This document shows, one piece after another, positions 21,107 through 26,858 of a stretch of 26,858 nt of DNA. The notes beneath the pieces were generated by a model. The model did not search any database, was not told where the DNA came from, and was given only the letters and a program-made list of their open reading frames with translations. Position 1 is the stretch's first letter. Each line of letters starts with the position of its first letter. Source of the stretch: CAYRUZ01 sp964427895 (GTDB lineage Bacteria > Patescibacteriota > Gracilibacteria > Peribacterales > Peribacteraceae). The translations under genes and the position numbers were made by a program. The stretch covers positions 1 through 26,858 of the forward strand of contig CAYRUZ010000018.1 in the NCBI GenBank assembly GCA_964427895.1, read 5' to 3'.

Positions 21107-23773
21107 TTATCGTTGAAGCGCTGCCGGTTGCACCGGGCCGACGACGGACACGACGGGCTGGGAAGGCGCGAGGTACCTGCGTGCCATCCGCATCACGTCC
21201 TCCGCGTCGACGGCGTCGATCTCTTTCCGATAATCGAAGAAGAATGACGCGTCGCCCGGCAGGAGCGCGTACGTCGCGAGAATGTCCGCTTGTTCGGCAT
21301 TCGACTGCCGCGACTGGAGGATGGCACCGCGAACGTACCCTTTGGCGTCCTCCACCTCCTGATCGGTCACGCCGTCTTGGAGCAATTCATCGATCTGTGC
21401 GCGGATGGCGGCGATCGCCGCGTCGGTCTTCGGCGCGTCGCAGCTCATGTACACCGCGTAGTAGCCGCGCGAGCGGTACCCGTCGTCCGTCTCGCTGTAG
21501 ATGCTGTACGCAAGCGAACCGTCATCGCGCAGACGATGGAAGAGCCTGCCGCTCGTTCCTGCGAAGATCTGGTCGAAGACCAGGAATGCGGCGATGTCCC
21601 GATCATCGGCATGCGACCCCGGAAACGCCACGTAGATATGGGATTGCCCGCTGCGCGCCTTGTCGTAGACCAAGGTCGGCTTCTTGGGGAAGGTATCTGC
21701 CGGAATCTCGAATGCCGGTGCGGCGCGCCCCGACCAACGGCCGAAGAGTTCGCTCACGTCGTTCACGACGTCGTCGGTGCGCACATCACCCACCACGGTC
21801 AGGACCATGTTCCTGGGCGTGAAATGCGCGCGGGCATAGTCGCGCACCGCGGAACGATCGATGCCCCGCAGACTGTCGAGCGTGCCGATGTCGGGCAAAG
21901 CGTACGGCCCTTCGCGGAAGAGCGCCGCCACCATCTGATCGAAAGCGCGCACGTCCGGTTCGTCTTCCTTGTAGCGCACTTCGTCCATCAGCCAATCACG
22001 CTCCGCATCGATATCCTCCGGACTGAAGGTGCTGCCGATCAGGACGTCAGCCATGAGCGACAAAAGATCACGACGCGTCGTCGACAGGCCGTACACGCTC
22101 AATCCCATTTCGTTCATGGTCCGGAAAGGCTGGAACGTCGCGCCGAGCGCGTCGACCTTGTCCATGATTTCCGCCGCGCTGTACCTGTCCGTCCCGGACA
22201 GAAGCAGGTCGCTCGCCATGGTGGAGATGCCGTTGGTTTTTTTCGTCTCACTCAGCTGGCCGCCCAGGAAATCGGCCGTCGCTGCGAATGTCGGCAAGCC
22301 GCGCCGCTCCAGCACGAGCATCGTCATGCCGTTGCTCCAGCGCACCGTCGTGAGGCCTGTGTCGGGATCGGTCGACCGCTTCGTCACGGTCGCCATGCGG
22401 TCGACGCGTCCGTCTTCGGTCCGAATGATGTCGCGCACATCCTTCTCGCTCAAGCGGTTCTTCGCGTCGTCCGGGTACAGAACGGACACGGTAAGCGCAT
22501 TAGCAAGCAGATACGTGCGCGCAACTTGCTGCAGGCGTTCGCGGGTCATTCCTTCCACCGCGGCGCGATATGCCTCGTCCTTCTCCATGCCGCCGCCCAC
22601 GACTTCGAACGATCCGATCCAATCCGCCAATTCATCCGCGTGTTCCTGCTGCTGAATCCGCGCCGCGAGGATGGCATTCTTCGCCGCGGCAAGCTCCTTC
22701 TCCGTCACCTGCTCCTCGCGCAAACGGAACGCCTGCCGCAGCGTGGACGCGACCACATCGCCGAGATCGGCGGGCGTGGCCACTTCCAATTGGATAATGC
22801 CCGCACCGGCATCTTCGTTGGGATAGTTGGCCGCATAGGCGTCCGTCGCGATGCTGGCGTTCTGGACCAATGCGCGGACAAGGCGCGAATTGTCGCCGCC
22901 GCCGAGCACGTGGAACAACACGTCGAGCGCGGGAATATCGGCCGACGACAAACCGGGGGTACGGAAGCCCATCTCCACCTTCGTGTACCCGAACGGCCCC
23001 TCGGTGATGACGGCGCGCGATTCCGTCTGCACCGCGGGTGGCGGAACATCACGTTTGGGATTTTCCCGCGCCGGCTCGGCTCCGAAAGCCTTGGCGATCA
23101 TCGCGCGGATGTTCGGATCGATTTTCCCGGCGACGACCACCGTCATGTTTTGCGGAACGTACCACCGATCGTGAAACGCCTGCGCGTCCGCGGGCTGGAT
23201 CGCGCGGATGGTCTTCTCGTAGCCAAGGATGGGCTGGGCGTAGGTATGCCCGCTGAACATGGTCGCATAGAGCGCTTCGTCCACGGCGTCTTCCGGGCTG
23301 TCTTTCGACTCGTTGAATTCCTCCATCACCACTTCGAGCTCCTTGTCCATCAGCCTCTTCTCGAAGCGCGGCCGGAACATCATGCTTGCGAGAATGTTCA
23401 ATCCGGTACCCGTCGCCTCGGGCGGCGCCACGAATTGGTAGACCGTTTGATCGTAATACGTATACGCGTTGAAATCCGCGCCGGCGCTCTCTGCTTCGCG
23501 CGTCGTCTCGCCGAACGCGTAATCGTCGGTCTTTTGGAACAGCACATGCTCCTGAATGTGCGCCAATCCGCGCGTCTCGTCCGTTTCGTCTTTGCTTCCC
23601 ACATGCACCCACACGTTGATAGCCGTCAGGCTGGCGTTCTCCTGGGGGTACAGCAACACCGATACGCCGTTCTCCAGCTTGTACCGCCCCGCGCGCGTCG
23701 TGTCCGTCGAGGGAGCCGCGGCGATCAGCACCGCCGCGCAGACGGCGGCCGTGATGATGGAACGTGCACGCAC
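21107..23773 (-). CDS. Secreted two-domain M16 metallopeptidase
   Basis: M16 (pitrilysin/insulinase/PqqL-like) peptidases cut unstructured peptides inside a closed chamber formed by paired domains. The 888-residue protein has a signal peptide (1-20, IITAAVCAAVLIAAA). The inverted zinc motif H72-I-Q-E75-H76 lies in the first half, with the third ligand Glu151/152 about 76 residues on (EVVMEEFNESKDSPED). The second half, from about residue 465 (GLTTVRWSNGMTMLVLERRGLPT), repeats the fold without HxxEH. It carries the FAGTSGRLFHRLRDDGSLAYSIYS segment typical of the inactive C-terminal domain. The protein is therefore a fused active plus inactive pair. The start is GTG 23771-23773; a weak TAGTGT lies six bases before. 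It is probably periplasmic or extracellular. Confidence 0.93.
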   Translation of the reverse strand: MRARSIITAAVCAAVLIAAAPSTDTTRAGRYKLENGVSVLLYPQENASLTAINVWVHVGSKDETDETRGLAHIQEHVLFQKTDDYAFGETTREAESAGADFNAYTYYDQTVYQFVAPPEATGTGLNILASMMFRPRFEKRLMDKELEVVMEEFNESKDSPEDAVDEALYATMFSGHTYAQPILGYEKTIRAIQPADAQAFHDRWYVPQNMTVVVAGKIDPNIRAMIAKAFGAEPARENPKRDVPPPAVQTESRAVITEGPFGYTKVEMGFRTPGLSSADIPALDVLFHVLGGGDNSRLVRALVQNASIATDAYAANYPNEDAGAGIIQLEVATPADLGDVVASTLRQAFRLREEQVTEKELAAAKNAILAARIQQQEHADELADWIGSFEVVGGGMEKDEAYRAAVEGMTRERLQQVARTYLLANALTVSVLYPDDAKNRLSEKDVRDIIRTEDGRVDRMATVTKRSTDPDTGLTTVRWSNGMTMLVLERRGLPTFAATADFLGGQLSETKKTNGISTMASDLLLSGTDRYSAAEIMDKVDALGATFQPFRTMNEMGLSVYGLSTTRRDLLSLMADVLIGSTFSPEDIDAERDWLMDEVRYKEDEPDVRAFDQMVAALFREGPYALPDIGTLDSLRGIDRSAVRDYARAHFTPRNMVLTVVGDVRTDDVVNDVSELFGRWSGRAAPAFEIPADTFPKKPTLVYDKARSGQSHIYVAFPGSHADDRDIAAFLVFDQIFAGTSGRLFHRLRDDGSLAYSIYSETDDGYRSRGYYAVYMSCDAPKTDAAIAAIRAQIDELLQDGVTDQEVEDAKGYVRGAILQSRQSNAEQADILATYALLPGDASFFFDYRKEIDAVDAEDVMRMARRYLAPSQPVVSVVGPVQPAALQR

Positions 23774-23834
23774 GACGCGACACTACCGATTCCGCAGGAG
23801 GAACTGCAATTGACGCTCTTCGGCGATGTTTGAG

Positions 23835-23936
23835 TGGCAGGCGCTGTAGGGATCGAACCTACGACCGCACGGTGATGCGTGAGAGAACACCTTCCAGGTT
23901 TTCTCTCGCGAGCTCTCTTTCCGGAGAAGTGCGCCT
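23835..23936 (-). pseudogene. tRNA-Trp-like unit with replaced body
   Basis: The T arm, 3' acceptor strand, discriminator and CCA are identical to tRNA-Trp (23835-23866). 102 bases upstream the acceptor 5' strand AGGCGC (23931-23936) can pair with it. The D and anticodon arms are gone, replaced by about 65 unrelated bases that contain a 27-base hairpin GAGAGAA/TTCTCTC with ACCT/AGGT (23881-23907) and a second small stem CACG/CGTG. It is not a functional tRNA-Trp: no anticodon CCA loop is present. It is either degenerate or a tRNA-like RNA that keeps only the acceptor/T-arm minihelix. Confidence 0.5.
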
Positions 23937-23976
23937 TCAGCACGGCAAAGCCGCGCTTCGGCGATTGTTGTATGAG

Positions 23977-24096
23977 TGGCAGGCGCTGTAGGGATCGAAC
24001 CTACGACCTTCGGTTTTGGAGACCGACGCGCTGCGCGCAGAGTTCTTTTTATTGCGCGGCTCGTAAACTCGCCGCGGCCAACTGAGCTAAGCGCCT
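23977..24096 (-). pseudogene. tRNA-Trp copy interrupted in the D arm
   Basis: The acceptor stem, first 12 bases of the D region, anticodon arm (CTCCAAA loop, anticodon CCA), T arm and encoded CCA match the intact tRNA-Trp at 24114-24189. The D-arm segment TAGAGC is replaced by about 50 bases, making the unit 120 nt. The insert has its own GC-rich pairing (CGCGGC/GCCGCG and CGCGC/GCGCG). It is too short for a group I intron. Probably a pseudogene, unless the insert is removed or tolerated as an expanded D loop. Confidence 0.6.
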
Positions 24097-24113
24097 AAAG
24101 GGGTGTTTGTGAG

Positions 24114-24189
24114 TGGCAGGCGCTGTAGGGATCGAACCTACGACCTTCGGTTTTGGAGACCGACGCTCTACCAACTGAGCTAAGCGCCT
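24114..24189 (-). tRNA. tRNA-Trp (CCA)
   Basis: An intact 76-nt cloverleaf: acceptor AGGCGCT/AGCGCCT, D stem GCTC/GAGC, anticodon stem TCGGT/ACCGA with loop CTCCAAA (anticodon CCA, Trp), T arm GTAGG-TTCGATC-CCTAC, discriminator G and encoded CCA. It is the first of three related units on this strand, downstream of topA. Confidence 0.96.
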
Positions 24190-24214
24190 AGGGATGCGGT
24201 GATTCTAGGGAATT

Positions 24215-26605
24215 TCAACCGCGCTTGCGACCTTTCCAGCGGGAAGGCGGCGCATTGCGCTTCTTATCGAGCAACGCAGCGGCTTCCTCGAAGGTGATGG
24301 TGGCGGGATCCATGTCTTTCTTGAGCGACGCGTTCGTCACGCCGTCGGTGACGTACGGGCCGTAGCGGCCCGCCTTCACGAGCACCGGCTTTCCGGAAAC
24401 GGGATCGTTGCCGAAACTCTGCAGGGGCTCAGCAGCCTTCTTGCGCAACGCGGCGGCATCGGCGATCCACGCGGTCGCCTGCTCGATCGTGACGGTCACC
24501 GGATCGGCATCCTTCGGCAGCGCAAGCGTGTTCTTCTCGCCCCAGCTCATGTATGGGCCGTAACGGCCGAGCAGCACCTTCACCTCGCTGTTCTCGTACT
24601 TGCCGATGACACGCGGGAATTGCAGCAGCGCCAATGCCTGCTCGAGCGTGACGGCATCCGTCGTGACGGTCTTCGGCAATGACGCGGTCTTGAGGTCAGA
24701 CGATTTCTTCGCCTTGGCCTTGCCCTTCTTTCCCTTCTCCTTCGGCTCGTCTTCGGCTGGCTTCTCCACGACGCCGAGCTGCACGTACGGACCGAAACGT
24801 CCGGTCTTCACCACGACCGGCAAGCCCGTGGCAGGATCGTTGCCGAGTACTCGCTCTTTCATCACGTCTTCTTTCTTCACCTCCTTGTTCTTCGTATCGA
24901 TACGATCTTTAAACGGCTGGTAGAAGCCACCGAGGAAGTCGTTCGCCTGCTTCTCGCCCTCCGCGATGTCGTCGAGCGACTGCTCCATGTTCGCGGTGAA
25001 CGCGAGGTCGACGATGTCGGGGAAATGCTCGGCGAGGAGATCGGTGACGGTGAAGGCAACGCTCGCGGGCACTAGCTGCTTTCCCTCCTTCGTAATGTAT
25101 CCGCGCTGCTGGATCGTGGAGATCGTCGGCGCGTACGTGCTCGGACGGCCGATGCCTTCCTCTTCCATCTTTTTCACGAGGCTCGCTTCCGTGTAGCGGG
25201 GCGGCGGTTTGGTGAAGTGCTGCTGGGGCTTGAGATCATTGCAGCCGAGCGACTGGCCTTCGGTGAGCGCCGGCAAAATCTTCTCGTCGTCGTCTTCCTC
25301 CTGATTCGGGGTGCGCTCGTCGCGTTCGTCCTTTCCTTCGGAGTACACGCGCATGAATCCGTCGAACGTGACGGTCTGACCCGTTGCGCGGAACGTGTAC
25401 TCGCCCGCGGCGATGTCGGCACCGATGCGGCGGAACTCCGCAGACGGCATCTGCGTGGCCATCGTGCGGTTCCAGATGAGCGTGTAGAGCTTCAGCTGCT
25501 GGTGATCGAGCACGCCTTCGAGCGACGCCGGCGTGCGATCCATCTCCGTCGGACGGATGGCTTCGTGCGCTTCCTGTGCGCCCTTCGCGCGCGTCTTGAA
25601 CGTGCGTGGTTCGGCGAGAACGTACTCGCGGCCGTACTGCTCCTGGATGACGCGGGCCGTGTCCTCGAGTGCCTTCTTACTGAGGTTCACGGAGTCGGTA
25701 CGCATGTAGGTGATGAGTCCCGACGCACCCTCGCCTTTGCCGAGCGTAACGCCTTCGTAGAGCTGCTGCGCGACGACCATCGTCTGCTTCACCGAGAAGC
25801 CGAGCTTGCGGGCGGCTTCCTGCTGCAGCGTCGACGTCGTGAACGGCGCCGGGGGATTCTTCTTCACGTCCTTCTCCTCAAGCGACGAGACGGAGAACGG
25901 TTTGCCGTCGATGCCGGCGAGAGCCGCGTCGACTTCGTCGCGCGAGGTGGGAACGAACTTCTCGCCTTGCTTCTTCTGGAGGAGCGCGGAGAACGTTTCC
26001 TTCTTCTCAGTCTCAAGCAACGCTTCCACCGTCCAGTATTCCTCCGCCTTGAACGCCTGAATCTCGCGCTCGCGATCGACGATGATGCGCACGGCGACGG
26101 ATTGCACGCGCCCCGCGGAGAGTCCGCGGTACACCTTCTTCCACAGGAACGGGGAAAGCGTGTAACCCACGAGACGATCGAGGATACGGCGCGCCTGCTG
26201 CGCGTCGATGAGGCGATGATCGAGCGTGCGCGGGTGCTGCACGGCCTCCTTAATGGCGCCTTCCGTGATTTCGTGGAACACAATGCGGCGCACCTTGTCC
26301 TGATTCTTCACCCCGAGCACTTGCAACAAGTGCCATCCAATCGCTTCGCCCTCGCGGTCTTCGTCTGTCGCGATCCACACGTCTTCCGCATTTTTGAGTG
26401 CCGCCTTGAGATGCTTCACCACCGTCTGCTTCTCGTCTGGCACTTCGTACTCGGGAACGAATCCCGCCTCCACATCCACGCCCAACGTCGACGACGGAAG
26501 GTCGCGGACATGCCCCATGCTCGCCTCGACCACGTACTCTTTTCCGAGGAAACGTTTAATGGTCTTGGCCTTCGCGGGGCTCTCGACGATGACGAGATGC
26601 GTCAT
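24215..26605 (-). CDS. topA: DNA topoisomerase I (type IA)
   Basis: TopA relaxes negative supercoils by single-strand passage. The 796-residue protein begins with the Toprim domain (LVIVESPAKAKTI at 4-16 with the catalytic Glu8, and DEDREGEAIGWH at 81-92). The topo IA core follows, with GRVQS at 165-169 and the active-site Tyr300 in GLITYMRTDSVNLS. The C-terminal part has no zinc-finger cysteines. Instead there are three Toprim_C-type repeats, each with a G-R-[FY]-G-P-Y core: TGRFGPYVQLG, LGRYGPYMSWG and AGRYGPYVTDG. They are separated by Lys-rich linkers, and the protein ends in a basic tail (RWKGRKRG). Starting at ATG 26603-26605, the frame begins right at the family N terminus. No Shine-Dalgarno is seen. 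Confidence 0.97.
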   Translation of the reverse strand: MTHLVIVESPAKAKTIKRFLGKEYVVEASMGHVRDLPSSTLGVDVEAGFVPEYEVPDEKQTVVKHLKAALKNAEDVWIATDEDREGEAIGWHLLQVLGVKNQDKVRRIVFHEITEGAIKEAVQHPRTLDHRLIDAQQARRILDRLVGYTLSPFLWKKVYRGLSAGRVQSVAVRIIVDREREIQAFKAEEYWTVEALLETEKKETFSALLQKKQGEKFVPTSRDEVDAALAGIDGKPFSVSSLEEKDVKKNPPAPFTTSTLQQEAARKLGFSVKQTMVVAQQLYEGVTLGKGEGASGLITYMRTDSVNLSKKALEDTARVIQEQYGREYVLAEPRTFKTRAKGAQEAHEAIRPTEMDRTPASLEGVLDHQQLKLYTLIWNRTMATQMPSAEFRRIGADIAAGEYTFRATGQTVTFDGFMRVYSEGKDERDERTPNQEEDDDEKILPALTEGQSLGCNDLKPQQHFTKPPPRYTEASLVKKMEEEGIGRPSTYAPTISTIQQRGYITKEGKQLVPASVAFTVTDLLAEHFPDIVDLAFTANMEQSLDDIAEGEKQANDFLGGFYQPFKDRIDTKNKEVKKEDVMKERVLGNDPATGLPVVVKTGRFGPYVQLGVVEKPAEDEPKEKGKKGKAKAKKSSDLKTASLPKTVTTDAVTLEQALALLQFPRVIGKYENSEVKVLLGRYGPYMSWGEKNTLALPKDADPVTVTIEQATAWIADAAALRKKAAEPLQSFGNDPVSGKPVLVKAGRYGPYVTDGVTNASLKKDMDPATITFEEAAALLDKKRNAPPSRWKGRKRG

Positions 26606-26858
26606 GTGACAGAGAGCCTAGGGAGCCCCGGAGTCGATGTCAAAAATCTCGCGGAAACAGCGCCGGAGAGGCGTTTTATACTGAAAAAGGCCCTTATGTG
26701 AGTAGATTTAGTACTCAGGGTTTTAGGCTGCGGCAAGCCATGGGATGTCTGTTTGGCTGTACGTCAATGGCAAAGGGGCGTTTTTGTGGCTTGCGCAAGC
26801 GAAACGCCCGATTAGACTTTTTGCAGTCTCCTTCATTTCTTTTCCTCCTCCCAGTATG
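26606..26858. other. Right-edge intergenic region with hairpins, possible RNA gene
   Basis: No convincing protein gene is seen; a short plus-strand frame opens at about 26740 but may be fortuitous. A TATACT (26677-26682) with a weak GAAACA -35 (26654-26659) could start a plus-strand transcript near 26689. Downstream are TGAGTA/TACTCA (26699-26717), GGCT/AGCC (26726-26739), a long stem GGGCGTTT/AAACGCCC (26776-26809) enclosing the palindrome GCTTGCGCAAGC (26789-26800), and AGACT/AGTCT (26814-26829). They may be a structured RNA or leader of a gene beyond the window; no known family is recognised. Confidence 0.35.

Noticed and set aside
21290..23833. An 847-codon plus-strand open frame opposite the M16 peptidase gene
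   Set aside because: It is a GC-driven antisense shadow: Arg/His/Asp-rich, with no domain, while the opposite strand encodes a complete M16 peptidase with catalytic residues.
23977..24096. Group I intron in the second tRNA-Trp copy
   Set aside because: The insert is only about 50 bases and lies in the D arm, not the anticodon loop; it lacks the P7/P3 core elements, which need more than about 200 bases.
25217..26701. A 494-codon plus-strand open frame opposite topA
   Set aside because: Antisense shadow of topA with skewed Arg/Leu/Val composition and no recognisable motif. Similar long shadows at 812-1996, 3798-4724, 13212-14171 and 20386-21822 were rejected for the same reason.
1..26858. CRISPR array, prophage, insertion sequence or integrase
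   Set aside because: No regularly spaced repeats, transposase or integrase motifs, or terminal inverted repeats were seen. The repeats present are tRNA-derived.
26740..26858. A plus-strand partial gene opening at about 26740 with a lipobox-like start
   Set aside because: The 40-codon frame runs over several hairpins, has no Shine-Dalgarno or suitably placed -10 box and shows no coding bias; kept only as a possibility in the edge region.

Overview
The window is compact bacterial DNA with high GC coding regions and short AT-rich intergenic islands. It carries 22 well-supported protein genes plus a 46-residue one, two intact tRNAs (Asp, Trp) and several tRNA-derived remnants. TGA is an ordinary stop, so this is not a UGA-recoding lineage. 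Many genes start directly downstream of a TAnnnT -10 box with no Shine-Dalgarno. Together with the tight packing, many unrecognised envelope proteins and an S-layer-homology protein, this suggests a candidate-phyla-radiation bacterium, perhaps Peregrinibacteria/Peribacteria-like. That placement is an inference from gene style and was not tested by phylogeny.

Layout. 1-2139 (minus): rnpA and yidC, coupled by ATGA, followed by a small hypothetical gene. 2213-4910 (plus): gatC and gatA (ATGA overlap) of the tRNA amidotransferase, then a divergent SAM-hydrolase-like protein. 4991-7792 (minus): three unrecognised genes, including a membrane-anchored protein with a Ser-rich stalk and twelve cysteine pairs. 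7905-9110 (plus): a secreted three-SLH protein. 9123-12680: a lipid-type group of diacylglycerol-kinase-like protein, SDR, PgsA, CarS-like CDP-lipid synthase and a second SDR. 12723-13111 (minus): tRNA-Asp, a tRNA-Asp 5'-half remnant and a 46-residue membrane protein. 13158-16153 (minus): cell-wall genes (LysM/M23 peptidase, D-Ala-D-Ala carboxypeptidase, FtsQ). 16225-18775 (plus): GT4 glycosyltransferase, PgeF/YfiH purine nucleosidase and a membrane-anchored hypothetical. 19030-20130 (plus): dGTPase-like HD protein. 20131-23773 (minus): membrane-anchored M23 peptidase and a two-domain secreted M16 peptidase. 23835-24189 (minus): three tRNA-Trp-like units, only one canonical. 24215-26605 (minus): topA. 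The right edge holds a promoter-like box and several hairpins with no convincing gene.

Function. Most recognisable genes serve the cell envelope: membrane insertion (YidC), phospholipid head-group synthesis (PgsA, CarS-like, DagK-like), peptidoglycan remodelling (two M23 proteins, DacA-type carboxypeptidase), division (FtsQ) and the surface (SLH, M16, Cys-rich protein). The rest serve translation and tRNA (GatCA, RnpA, tRNAs), nucleotide metabolism (dGTPase-like, PgeF) and DNA topology (TopA). No transposase, integrase, CRISPR array or phage module was seen.

The most unusual signals are the recurring -10 box placed six bases before start codons, the remodelled tRNA-Trp-like units (conserved acceptor and T arm, replaced body), the tRNA-Asp 5'-half copy, and the twelve-cysteine-pair surface protein.
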